Below, piece after piece: positions 34,400 to 46,395 of a stretch of 64,000 nucleotides of DNA. This stretch comes from Datisca glomerata (taxonomy: Eukaryota; Streptophyta; Magnoliopsida; Cucurbitales; Datiscaceae). The position numbers and the translations under genes are program-made. Each line of letters starts with the position of its first letter. Position 1 is the first letter of the stretch. The stretch is from contig QANY01004715.1 of NCBI GenBank assembly GCA_003255025.1, forward strand, positions 786,501-850,500, given 5' to 3'. The notes beneath the pieces are model-generated. The model saw only the letters and a list, made by a program, of their open reading frames with translations, did not search any database and was not told the origin of the DNA.

Positions 34400-37300
34400 C
34401 CTAACACAACCATTCATCGAATGATTATTCTCTCCAGGACAATGAGAGAAAACCACTTGATTAAAGCTACATGTGAGATAAATAATGTCGGCGACTACAA
34501 AAGCACATCTCGAGCTGTGTGATTACTAGCTCTGATATCATTAATTAAGTTCAAAGAATCAGAGAAAATACTAATGTCACAATACCAGCTTGGGAAAAGT
34601 TTTCGATAGTCCATAGTAATGCATAAGCATCGACGAGAAAAGTACAAGACACATCTGATCTCTTACCCATACCAACAGTAAACAGATTACCACCTGGATC
34701 CTAGAGGCACCAACACAAACCAATTGTACCACGCACTACATTCCATGTTGCATCTGAATGAAGTCTCTAACCCCCAAACTTCCACCGAGTAGAAAACTGA
34801 CTAAGAAGAGGATGATTAACAACTCTAACAGAAGACGAGATCCAACTCTGCATATGTGCTTCAACCACTTTAACTGTATCCAACGGATCAAAAACAGCAG
34901 ATTCAAAACAAGCTTTATTCATGCACTTCCAGAGTCTCTAGAGGCTGAAAATAAACCACTGCATGAGTCAATCCTGATCTGGATGTTTCTCCAGTTTATC
35001 GACAATTAATGTCTAAAAGTCTAGAAAGGAGGCGCCTTCAAGTCTGCTGGAATCTAGATTAAGAGAGCGAACCAACCAAAATCTAGAAGCAAAACGACAG
35101 TAAAATATATATATTTAATAGATTCCTCCTCAGGCCCACAAATGTGACAAACAGGGTCAATTTCATACCTCTCCTCACCAGGTTTCCTTTATAAGCAAGA
35201 AAATTGTTCAAACATCTCCAGGTAAAGTCTTTAAGAATAGGGGGAACTTTTCGTCTCCAGACCGACTTCCATACTTGCTTATTGATCAAGCAAGTGCTAG
35301 ATTCATGAAGAAAGCAAGCTACTCTATAACCCGATTCAACAATATACTACCCTGATGCCCAGTGATGCTAGACTTGAATATTCGAATTGTCGTGTGTACT
35401 AACCGGGATTTGACCGATAATGCTACTATCCTTATGTCAAAAAATTGAATTAATTAACTGGACATTCCAATCCCCTCCATTCGGACGAAAAAGATCTCTA
35501 ACTTTGTAAAATTCAAAAATATTAGGCGTCAAGACTTTGAAAGTATAAGGCCTCAGAATTCAAGCATCATCCCAGATATCAATATTGCTCTCATCACCTA
35601 CACTCAATCTCACGTCATGCATCAGAATTTTTTGACCTTCACACAAACTACGCCAGCCCCTTTATGGATGTCTCTCGATCGAAGCAGAAAGAAAAACATA
35701 ATCTCAAAAATATTTACTCTTCAAGAATGAAGCAAGTAGAGAATCCAAGTTATACAGGATCATGCATCCTTGTTTAGCCAACAACACTAGATTAAAAGTA
35801 GATAAATCTTTAAACCCCAACCCTCCTTCTAACTTAGAACGAGCAATTCTATCCCATGAACCCCAGTGGATATTTGACTTGCACGAAGATGAGCTCCACT
35901 AGTAATTTTCTAGGTAACTGCAAAAAAAAATTCACATAGTGATCAGAAGCTTGAAGCAAGACATCATATAGTTGGGGATAACCATCGCTACAAATTTGAT
36001 TAAAATTTCACGACCCGTCGAAGATAAGAATTTCTCTGACCATCCCGATACACGCTGAATGATTCTGTCCATAATGCTTATAAAAACCTCAGTCTTGGAA
36101 ACCCAAAAATTAGTCTCCCCACCCAAATATTTTTCAAACGAAACTGGTCGTCTCATGCCTGCCAGGCCAGCAAGATCATCATGTCTGAAGAAGAGAATTT
36201 TGTTACCAAAGACAATTAAACTTTATGCTTATTAACCTTTTGCCTTGAAGCTACGCCATATTTACTTAGAATATCCAATAACGCCACAATCTCAGCGTTA
36301 GAAGCTTTACAAAACAATAAATTTCATTGGCAAAGAAAAGATGCAAAATACCAAGACCGGATGCAGAAGCTCAAAAGCAATAAATCAAGCCGATATCGTT
36401 AGCCCTAGTGATCATCCTTGAAAGAGCTTTCGCACGGATAATAAACAAGAACGGAGAGAAAGGATCTCACTATCTCAGACCTCTGCTCGGAGAAAAACTT
36501 TTACTCAGCTAACCATTCAGAGAGATACTATATTTAACAGTTGAGATGTATACAAAAATCCACTTCCTCCATTTATCAGAAACTCGAACTTCTCCATGGC
36601 CGCCAGAAGAAAATTCCACTCGACTCTATCGTCCGCTTTGGACATATCAATTTTGGTCACCACATCGCCTTTTTCCCTTTCTTACGAATCCAAGTAGAAT
36701 GCAAAATCTCACGTGCAATCATAACATTATCAATAATTTAACGACCAGAAATAAAAGCACTTTGAGCAACTCTTATAATCTTATCAATGACTCTTCTAAG
36801 ACAAATAGTAAGAATCTTAGAGGTAATTTTATAAGAGATATTACATAGACTAATAGGACAAAGTTGAGATATATTCCTAGGACAATTCACTTTCAGAATA
36901 AGAACAATGTGCGTATGATTAATGTCAGAAGGAAAAGAGAAAGTATTAAAAACCTTCATACCATAGTGATAACATCTGAACTGATGATATTCCAATTTTG
37001 ATGAAAGAAGGCAGTGGTGAAACCATCAAGACCTGGAGATTTAAAAGGGTGGATGCCTCAAACTGATGCCCGAATCTCATCAACTGTGACTTCCTCATCC
37101 AAAATAAATCCGTCATCATCATCAAGACAACTGTCACAATTCACCAACACCGGCTCAATCAACTTTGCACTAGGGTGGAAGAAAGAAATAGGTTTTGAAA
37201 ATACTCTAAGGCAATATTTTGAGTAACCTTAAAATTAGTAAATCAAACTCCATTCTTATCTTCCAACCAAAAAATTTGGTTGTTTCTTCTCCTTTCCTTG

Positions 37301-38388
37301 ACCTCACGTGAAAAAAGGAAGTGTTTCTATCACAATTTTGGAGCCATAAAATATGAGCCCTATCTTTCCAATATTTCGCTTCTTGAATAACTACTTCCTG
37401 ATATTCTTTTTCTAACGAACAAACCTCTTTAAAATCCACCAAACTGTGAGAATATGCTTCCGTAAGCTTGGCATGTGTCAACTTCTGTAATCTACTAGAA
37501 TTAGCAGTATTTTTCTTCCTCCTCCATTAAACAATAGAATTACGGGTTCTAGCAATTTTATCAGAGATCTGACCACCATTAATATCATACCTATCAGTCG
37601 CCCACGCAGATTTAATCAGCTCCCTACACTCTTCAAACTCAAACCATCTTCTATCGTACTTGAACCGATGTATGTATCTTATCCTCTCATTAACTGTATC
37701 TAGCAATAGCACTAAATGGCCTGAACCAGGAGATGTTAAATGATAGAGCCTCACACACTGATAATCATGAAGCTCATCTGGATGGGCAAAACATCTATCT
37801 AGTCTCTCATTAATCAAATTCGGATAATCATGCTTGTTAATCCAGCTAAAGGGTAGACCGCAAAGCCAATATCCACCAGGTTACAGTTGTTCACAAAATC
37901 CAATAGTAAGCTGAAACTGTTGGGATCTTGGGCATTACCTCCAAATTTCTCATCAGAACATATTAGATCATTAAAATCCCCGATAACAATCCAAGCCTCG
38001 GAAAAGCTTTAATATGATTGCCAAGAGAGATTAATTGTTGGACTTGAACCTCAAGCTCATGGCTAATATAGACTTCAAATAACCTCCAAACTTCATAATT
38101 AACCACATCCACAACCTGAACTTCAATAAAAAAGCTTACGTACTTAATCCGTTGAACCGAATCATCATCCTTCCAAAACAACGCGAGACCACCTTTAGTA
38201 CCGCCCGGATTCACAACTAACAAACTCGAAGCATTGACAACCGCTTTAGGTTTCTCCACTATTTTACTCTTATTCTTAATTTCAAGCAAACTAATAAAGT
38301 TTAGAGAATGGGTTCTAGCTAACCCTCTCAATGTGGAAACTATCAGGGGATTTATCATACCCTGACAATTCCATCCCAGGACTTTCAT
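34400..38388 (-). pseudogene. LINE-2 ORF2 remnant (endonuclease, reverse transcriptase, zf-RVT, RNase H)
   Basis: The endonuclease begins MKVLGWNCQGMINPL at 38388. Reverse transcriptase pieces include VALILK-like VLILKVNCP, ISLCNISYKITSKIL and QSAFISGR (36738-36995). The catalytic FADD box reads FANE at 36323-36334, so it is inactive. Further left are a thumb-type piece (GWSEKFLSSTGREILIK, 35932-36156), a zf-RVT piece (35083-35289) and RNase H-like sequence (about 34500-34680). All are separated by stops or frameshifts. Confidence 0.82.
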
Positions 38389-38403
38389 TGATAACTTTGG
38401 GGT

Positions 38404-40065
38404 TTAGGGCCAATTCGGGTTGGCTACCTCCACCCTGTCAGTAGCATCACATAGAATCTGTATATCCTCTTTAATTCTCTTTGCTTGACCATGATCTAGA
38501 GCACTGAGAAAAGGATCCTCGGAAAAACGCTCCCTGGAATCACCCACTCCCTTGCGTTTTCCACCCGATAAAAAATTAGAATTACCATGCATAACAATTG
38601 TCGTGTTGTTGTTCATGAGGGACTGAGACTTAGGCTTGCCATTAATTCTCCTTAGGCTAACTCTAGAGCCCTTCACCAAGCCCACTGATATAGACGCAAG
38701 CGAACTGGCTGATGGAGCCCTTTCTTTTTCCTGGACCACGGTTTTTGGGCCCGAGCTATAGAAGGGCCCAAATTAAATGGGTCGAATAGAGACCCAACTA
38801 GCAACATAGCGTTTTCTACCTCACCCGCAAAACCAGTGCCTTGGCCGACACATGCCACCTCAACATTGATAAGACTGGCCAAATTCAAGTCTGAGATAAT
38901 AGCACCACCATCTCCGAAATTCCCCCCCCCCCCATTAAATTTTCAGAATAATCATAGTTGATCCTTCCTCTTGGAATCACACTCTCCATTTGTTTAATTT
39001 CCTGACTATCATTAGCAACAGAGTAAATATATGAACTACCACAATCAGTCCATGTCCCAGCAATCACACCCTCCATCTCTCTAGCTTTATCTTTATTTTT
39101 ATCAACAGAACTAATTTTTGAACTACCCATGAAAATTGCCACAACTTCCTTACCAAGAATCGCTTGAGTCTGAGAGTGGTTACTCGAATTTCATCAATTC
39201 CCTTTTTCCATCGCCGAGTACACCACCGTATCTTTCCTAGTCGAGAAGCTCCGATTGGAAGAACTGGTCGAAAAGCTAGATGAAGAACCATGCCAGAACC
39301 CTTCCTTCTAAGTACGTCTACTACCCCAAGTTCCTCTATGATTAGGAATTGAAGCTTTCAACCAATCCCCATACTTACTTTTAATCTCCACACCTGTTTT
39401 AATACCATCTCTTCTAATTGAGTAGTGTAATTTCTCATGACCAATAAGATCACAGTAAAAGCAAAACTTTGGCAGCCTCTTATATTTGCATCAGATCTAA
39501 ACTTTTGCTCCGTTATTTTGAATAAACACCCCTCCCACCGATGGTTATGTAACACTAAACTCCATTTTAACTCTAATGAATTTCCTCTGTTCAAAACTGT
39601 CCCGAACAACTCCTTCTTTGACATCTATCACATTGCCAAAATGTTGACCAATAATTTTACCAATGTTTTTCCCCTACACTCAATTGGCAGACCATGAAGT
39701 TGAATCCAAAAAGGACTCAGATAAAAATCAGTATTAGTCAGGTTTAAACCCATCCACCATGGAAAAAACAGGACTAGTTGATCGTCGAAGAGCCACGGAC
39801 CATTCTCCATAACGAAATTCATGTTGGACTCCTTCTGAAACATAATCTGGAAGATGTTGTTCTTAATTTCAAGAAACTTCACTCCATGCTCCATGTTCCA
39901 TGCTTTTAATAAAGCATCACGAAAACTCATCTTGTTAATCTTTTTGGACGTAACAAATTTTGCCAATAAACTCAGATGACAAACCACAATTTTTTTTAAA
40001 TTAGCACCATCAAAAATCTCGATCTCCTCTTCTTCACTAGAAGTGAGGGCTAATCTCCTAGCCAT
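38404..40065 (-). pseudogene. LINE-2 ORF1 remnant
   Basis: The reading at 39628-40065 (MARRLALTSSEEEEIEIFD ... FMENGPWLFDDQ-like with WIQLHGLPIECRGK) is the DUF4283-type RNA-binding region. A cysteine-rich stretch follows near 39440-39500, where a zinc knuckle is expected. Later parts are in different frames, so the protein cannot be made intact. Confidence 0.75.
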
Positions 40066-40257
40066 CTCTTCAATTACCTAAGAGACATCATCGGCCTCTC
40101 CCGAACTCATACTGCTAGTACAACGATAAGAAGCCTCAAGAATAATTGGGAAATAACTACTAATAATCTCAAAAATAAAACCAAAAAATAACAAAACGAC
40201 TCTCAAAGAGTTAGAACACTCTAGAGAGAAAACGGCCTCTATGAGAGAGGAAGTCTT

Positions 40258-40951
40258 CAACGATGTAACTTTAGTTATTTCTTTTTTAAGATCGACGAAT
40301 CAAATGATATTTTTGTTCCAATTTTTACCTCTTCTTCTCCCTCTGAATCAAAATTCTTCTTGTCATAATGGTTCAATTCCTATTAGTATCAATGATACAA
40401 GTCGGATCCTATATGTAGAAATATAATAAGTTGATCGTCTAACTTTTAAGAACTTTTATATATAAACCTACATTTTAGTAGGTTAAAGGCTCCATCAAAT
40501 TTATTGATGTGGATGCTATTTAACAAATAATGTTTATTTATTAATAAAATCAAATATTTATATTTTGTATGAAAATTTGTATCTTCTCTAAACGTGTCTT
40601 TGAGCTTTCATATACCTCAAATATCTCTTCATTCTAATATTAATGAAAAGTTTTACTCTAACTTCTCTCTATTATTCAAGTACCCAAAAGAATGAATAAT
40701 CGGGATTTATGTAAGAAAAACACATGAAATTTTAAAATTATGAAGCTGATTGTAATTGTCTAGTTGACATGGAGTGGAGGTAAACATATCATTTATTATT
40801 TCCATACATTTGTTTTCACAAATTTTACACATTTATTTTGTATAATATTACTAAGTCATCATATTTTCATCACAAACATTTTTACAAAATACATAACACA
40901 TGTATTCCCGTGAGCTAGTACATCTATACATCTAGTTATTATTAAGTAGTT
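40258..40951. other. AT-rich spacer
   Basis: I see nothing that supports a gene or a mobile element here. Confidence 0.4.
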
Positions 40952-41651
40952 TTAAAAAAAAACATATTTCATTAAGAAAGCAAAGTTACAAGCATCAGAC
41001 TCATCTGAACAAAACTATCAAATTTAAATATAAATAAACGATTACAAGTGTCAGATAAGGCCAAAATACATCTAATAACATACTGAGAGGGAAACATGTG
41101 TATAACCAACACACAAAAGTAGAGCCCGAACGGCTTATTCCAGAAGTCCTCCACCATCCAAGCCTGGCTCAGTCAGCTAGCACTACAAAAACATATTTAC
41201 ACGAAGAACAGCATAATCTCGATCAGATCTAGGACATCCGGCGTGTCACACATAAATAAAGCCTCAAAATCACTTCAAAAGCCAAATCTGGAAAGAAAAC
41301 AACCACCAAAGATCAGAGACCTAATAGACCAAAACCTACACAACTAATAGAAATAAAACCTTCTAAAAACGGAAGGAGACTAAGAAAATAAAATAATTTG
41401 ACAACAGACCTATAGAAGAAGAGAAAACCAATGAAAGGAAATGAAATAGAGAAAAAAAGGGAAAGCAAAGGTGGGGGTAGAAGGGATGAAGAAAAAAACA
41501 ATGGAGAGGGAGAAAGAGAAGAGGGAAGAAAATGTGAAAACTGTAAAAAGGAGTAGGAGATGAGGGAGTAGGAAGAAAAATATCACGGAGTGTTTCAGAG
41601 ATGAGAGAGAGGGTTTGCGTGTGTACACGTCTTACACCTTAAAAGCAAAAA
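40952..41651 (-). mobile_element. 700-bp retroposon with perfect 16-bp target duplication
   Basis: TTATTATTAAGTAGTT occurs exactly at 40936-40951 and 41652-41667. Read on the minus strand, the element starts with a pyrimidine-rich leader (about 41640 to 41400) and ends 'tcttaatgaaatatg' plus a T run, a form seen at LINE 3' ends. No reverse transcriptase is present. It is either an internally deleted LINE or a retroposed host transcript. Reading frames in it are pyrimidine-tract by-products. Confidence 0.7.
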
Positions 41652-42149
41652 TTATTATTAAGTAGTTATTATAAAGTGCGTGTTAAAATTAGAACTATAA
41701 CATAATTCAAAATATAGTTTTCCTATAGTCTATAAAACATATTTTCTTTTACTTGAAGCAATAAAGAAAACGTGATATGTTATTTATAAGGTATGTTTAT
41801 TGACTATTGAGGGTACAAATAGGCTACAAAGGTGAGCATAAATGTCAAGTTAAGTATGCCTGGGCTCATTTGTTGCTTTGTTAGTGTGACTAATTAACAT
41901 GGTTCCAGCCTCCAAGACTGGGAACCATGTCTTCTTCACCAATAGATTTAACTCCTATGGAAGATTCACCGATCATTGTTAACGGCAGGCCATCGTCTAT
42001 ATTGAAGCAAAGATAAAGCTTACAGATTTCTCTGGTACAATGGAAAGTAAACCATACCCAGGCGCACACAGCCAAAAAAACTAATACAGATCTAGTGAGT
42101 TACAAAATCTCTCTATAACCGACATCAAACGAGATTTAAGTCCTCATTA

Positions 42150-44543
42150 TCAAGCTGCAGTGCCTTGATGAAGCAGCGCCTGATCAAAGTGCCAGACTCC
42201 TGCAGATCCACCAAATTAAAATAGTTTGAGTACGCAGAGATTGTTAAGTTTGTAACTCGGTATCACAAAGAAAGGAGATGGCGGTAAAAGTAGATTAGTT
42301 CGGTCTTACCATGTCCCTTGCCTACTCTCCTCAGCTGAGCAACATATTTTGAGATTTGCTTAATGGATTCCACCTGAGACGTTAACATTAAGGCCTAATC
42401 AACATCTTCCAAAATATTTGTTATAGCTCAACTAAGAAATGGAATCGAGAAATTTTAGTCTTACCTGCTCACTTAAAAACTCACTTTCAACGAATTCAGA
42501 CAGTTGGACGTCATGGTTCCGATCAGCCACCTGTTGGACAAACTCAAAATATGAGATGAAAAACAAAACTGCATATGCAATTGCAGCGGAACTGCATCAA
42601 TTTGAAAGAATAGCCCCCCCGGGGGGAGGGAGGGGGGGTGAAATTGGCCAAAATCAAACTGATTATCAAGTGAAATAGAGACATTTTAATTGAGAAAAGT
42701 TTGTGAAAGAGCAGTAATATACCTTGTGTAAGTTATGCAGCTTTTCATTTGTGAGCTTCTCAAGAGACAAAGCAAGCTCCATTGCTAAATAACATACAAA
42801 AGAGAAAACAATATGCTTCAGGCTTCAGTATTTGGTAAGATGCCAATTATAGACACATTTTGTTAACTCAATGGATTTGCATATTAGATAGCACTGATAC
42901 ACAGATTCACCATTCAGAAAGAGAAGCAAATAGCAATACGATTTGACATTTTAACATAAACACTTTGGACAAAATGTAGAGATTGAAGACCAAGATTTAT
43001 ACAACCTCATCTTCTTAATGTCTCGCAAGAATGCAGATACATGTTAATGCTCATTGCCATGGCGATCCATTATTAATGATCAGATTCTCAGAACTCTCTC
43101 CATCATTTCAAAGAAAACTTGTAGGTTACACTTTGAGTATACAAGTAAAACAAACAGCAATTTCACATGAAATGTTAAGCATGAAACATATAAACTAGTC
43201 GGGTTGGCAGCTTATATGGTCCTGCATCTCGTGTAAAATGAAAACTAATAAGAAAAATCATGTTTTCACTTATGCCGTGAGTGTATAGTTTACGCCATGT
43301 TTGTTACCACTAATAATAGTGTGGAGCACCATGATGCGACATAACATTATTCAAATGAACAAATGGATAAAACTAACCATATAGTGCGTCTCCTTTCTCC
43401 ACGTGATCATACTCAGATGGAGGCATCACTATAGATTGCAATTTCACTTTGCCACCGCGTTTGTTCTAAGAATTGCCAACAGACAGATTAAGAAATCTAA
43501 TTTCATCATCAAAGAATTGCAAATTAAAATCCAGCAAAAGGAAAAATAAAGCACCAGTTTAATTATCAACTCTGTTTCAATCGGCTTGGTACCTGGTATT
43601 CCATCAATTTCTCAGCATGTCCTCTCTCTTCCTCACTTGATTCCTTGAAGAACCTTCACAAAATTAAAATCTCAGCCTGTTAATTCCTAAGATTAATCAA
43701 CTATTAAAAGTATAATATAAAATTGAAGAGTTCAATTACTTACTTAGCAAGACCCTTGAGCGCAACATTGTCTCGATCAAAGTAAGCATACAGGGCATGA
43801 TACACGTACGATACATTGTATTCCACACTAAATATTCCAAAAGATAATTGAATTCATTAGAAAGAAACACAAAAGTTCAAGCTAAATTCTGTTGCAGTCA
43901 CAGGATAAGCAGCTCCAGAAGAAGCATGATTAGTCGAACGCAATTTCTGATATGCCGAATTTGGTTAATCAGTTAGGTTATTAGATTCGATTAAACACTC
44001 TTTCAGAGCAAAGATGAGTTCTATAAAGAGAATTATTCAAGAAATTTGGTTGAATATGAATATGCATCTCAAAAGGTATTGAAGTCAAACGTAAGCCTAA
44101 ACAAGTGTAGAACAAAAAATATGAGTAAACTAAAAACCAAACACGCCTCCAAAACAGAAGAAAAATAAAAATTCTTGAAGATTATAGAAAGAATTAATAG
44201 CATAGAATCAAACCCACTTGATTTGTTCGTTGACAGCAGCCTCGCATTCGTCCGAATACTTCTGGCGAGCGATGGAGTCTTGAGGGATAGTGGGAACGAG
44301 GTCGAGTTCCTTCTTTACCTCTTCAAAAGGCTCGAAAACCACACCAGTAAGTGGCTTGTGATTGGCACCCTTTGAGGCAAATACCACAAACCCACTTCCA
44401 TTTTTGGCCGAGGATAATCGTAGAATTGAAGGCAATGAAGCAGACCCATTCAATGGTGAAAACGGAGAAGAAGAAAGCAAGGAACCCAGATTGTCCTCGC
44501 GGGAACTGATGAGAGGGAAAGCAGGAGAAGCTTTGAGAAGCAT
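42150..44543 (-). CDS. Ferritin, plastid type
   Basis: Exons (minus): 44218-44543, 43744-43827, 43593-43653, 43378-43465, 42723-42784, 42465-42530, 42310-42373 and 42150-42199; eight exons as in other plant ferritins, 266 residues. The protein forms a 24-subunit shell that oxidises and stores iron in plastids. The first 50 or so residues are a serine-rich transit peptide ([18 protein letters not shown]), followed by the plant extension peptide ([15 protein letters not shown]). The four-helix core includes [20 protein letters not shown] (109-128) and [18 protein letters not shown] (141-158), which carry the ferroxidase glutamates and histidine. It ends [16 protein letters not shown]. No disabling changes are seen. 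An IDRS and a TATA box lie upstream. Confidence 0.96.
42608..42636. repeat. C/G homopolymer block in a ferritin intron
   Basis: A run of eight C is followed directly by G-rich runs. It lies in the intron between exons 5 and 6 and does not touch a splice site. It may be real or a place where sequencing slipped. Confidence 0.7.
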
Positions 44544-44702
44544 GATTGCAGAGAGTCTGAGAGAGAATTAGAGAGAAATGAGCAACAGGGGAAGACCGAG
44601 AAAATTGGAAGAGCTCCGGGAAGACAGAGAAAGGAGAGTGAAATGTAAGTGGGAGGGCGATGGGGAGATGAAGAGATGAAGATAGAGGTAGATGCGAGTA
44701 GA

Positions 44703-44710
44703 CTATATAG
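44703..44710 (-). promoter_or_regulatory. Probable ferritin TATA box
   Basis: CTATATAG lies 160 bases before the ferritin ATG, which leaves room for a leader of about 130 bases. It is 75 bases downstream of the iron-dependent element, in the expected order. A second TATATAT at 44720-44726 is an alternative. Confidence 0.55.
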
Positions 44711-44784
44711 GAGACTGAGTATATATTTGGACCATTGGATAGGATTACACGTGGAAGGTTGGGATGATAAATGGAAATGGGCTT

Positions 44785-44798
44785 GTGGCAGCCTCGTG
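44785..44798 (-). promoter_or_regulatory. Iron-dependent regulatory sequence (IDRS) of ferritin
   Basis: On the minus strand the bases read CACGAGGCTGCCAC, one change from the plant ferritin IDRS consensus CACGAGGCCGCCAC. In Arabidopsis and maize this element represses ferritin transcription when iron is low. It lies about 245 bases before the start codon, in the promoter position known for plant ferritins. Confidence 0.9.
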
Positions 44799-45694
44799 CC
44801 TAATGAAGATCTTTCTGGTCGGCTTGTGGCTGCTAATCCAAAGAACCGTCTAGAATTAAATTCGACGGTGTACGTGGGATGTTAAAAATTTGGCATTTTA
44901 TGACTGTCTAATTGCATTTGAACAGTTTAAATTGGGTCCTAATGTCGAATCTAAAAAAAACACAAATCCTTAGGATGACTGAAGGGCATATCACTCGTAG
45001 ATATATAGAATCGATTTATTAATAAGACTTATATTAAGACATGAATAGATGAATAATGTATATCTGATCACCATTAATTTTTGTTTTTGTGGTTGAGATT
45101 TCATCGACACATTTTTCCCATAAAGAATATATAGAAAATACTTGATTTAATTTTCTGAAAAGAAAGATAATAAATGACAATTGACTAAACGATCAATGAT
45201 CAAGAAAGAGAAAAATAAACGTCTCATGTTCGTCAAGATGATCTTTATATAAAAACCTTGTAAAATTATTATATGGTTATTTGTGATAAAGTATTAATAA
45301 GAAGGTTAGAATATAATAAGATTGTCCCTGCTCAATTCATTTATGATTGAGAACTAGACTAAGTTATGTGTATATTTTGTCTTTCCTTTACAGTTGTCAA
45401 TAATAAAATTACAAAAGGAGATGGGGTTGTTCTTTAGTGCAAATAATTGAACTCTGAAAACGATTGGTATGTTGGGAGTAATCTTTTCTCTTATTCTTTT
45501 ATCTAACAAGATAATGATTCCTTACCTAAATGAGAAAGAATAGAGTATATAGACTATTGAGAGGGGTTGTCACAATGCTGCTACTCCTCTTGATGAATGT
45601 CAAGTAGGCAGACTCACTAATTATGATAAAAGTAGGCTATGTCTACTTACATGATAGTCATCTGGAAGGACAACCACATTGTGGTCTCCCCTCT
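44799..45694. other. Distal ferritin upstream region and spacer
   Basis: AT-rich sequence without recognisable genes lies between the ferritin promoter and a copia retrotransposon. Confidence 0.4.
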
Positions 45695-45937
45695 TGTTAA
45701 GATGTGGATGATACAATGATAGAAAGATGAAGAAGATATAAAGAAAGAAGGAAGAGGGATAGAGAGAGCTATGTTAAAGTATGCTTCTTCATGAACTCTG
45801 ACAATAAGCTTAACAACATTATAAATAGAAGATAAGCTAACGTTTAACAACTGACATATATTGATAACTAACAAAACTAAATTTAACAATATGAACAGAA
45901 GATGAGCTACTGCTTTAGGTCATTACTATATTTAACA
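45695..45937 (-). repeat. 3' LTR of the 5.2-kb copia element
   Basis: It starts TGTTAAGATG and ends TTTAACA. It aligns with 50614-50855, with scattered differences ('gaagatataaagaaagaa' against 'gaacacagagagaaag'), so the insertion is not very recent. Confidence 0.92.
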
Positions 45938-46395
45938 TGCCCCCTCAAACTAAAAGGAGATTGAACCACCTTTAGTTTGACTTTGTGAGTAAGAAACCGA
46001 AGCTTAGGAAGAGCCTTAGTTAACACATCTACAACTTGCTCTTCAGTAGGAATGTAATTGACTTGTAATTGTCGATTAGTAATATTCTCTCTAATGAAAT
46101 GTACATCCAGTTCAATATGTTTAGCAATAGAATGAAATACAGGATTGGCAGCTAGTCGGTTAGCTCTAATAGTATCACACCAAATTGTTAAACAGCGAGA
46201 GAAAGAGAAACCAAGCTCACCGAATAAAGACTGAGTCCATAAAATTTCAGTTGCTTCCTGATCAAGATACCTATATTCAAACTCTATGCTTGAGCGAGCA
46301 ACAACATGTTGCTTCTTAGAGCTCCAAATAATAGAGTTATCTCCTAAGAAAATGCAATACCCTGAAGTTGATCTCCTATCATCAACATAACTAGC

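Larger units (their letters stand above)
33956..40257 (-). mobile_element. Second L1-type LINE with RNase H region, about 6.3 kb
   Basis: It is flanked by CGACGATGAAACTTT (33941-33955) and CAACGATGTAACTTT (40258-40272), a 13/15 target duplication. T-rich sequence at the left end fits an inverted poly-A tail. ORF1 lies at 38404-40065 and ORF2 from 38388 leftward, ending in an RNase H-like section near 34500-34900. Frequent frameshifts show it is old. It sits just upstream of the MINPP promoter. Confidence 0.8.

Noticed and set aside
41410..41628. Phenylalanine/serine-rich hydrophobic mini-proteins
   Set aside because: They arise from the pyrimidine-rich leader of a retroposon.
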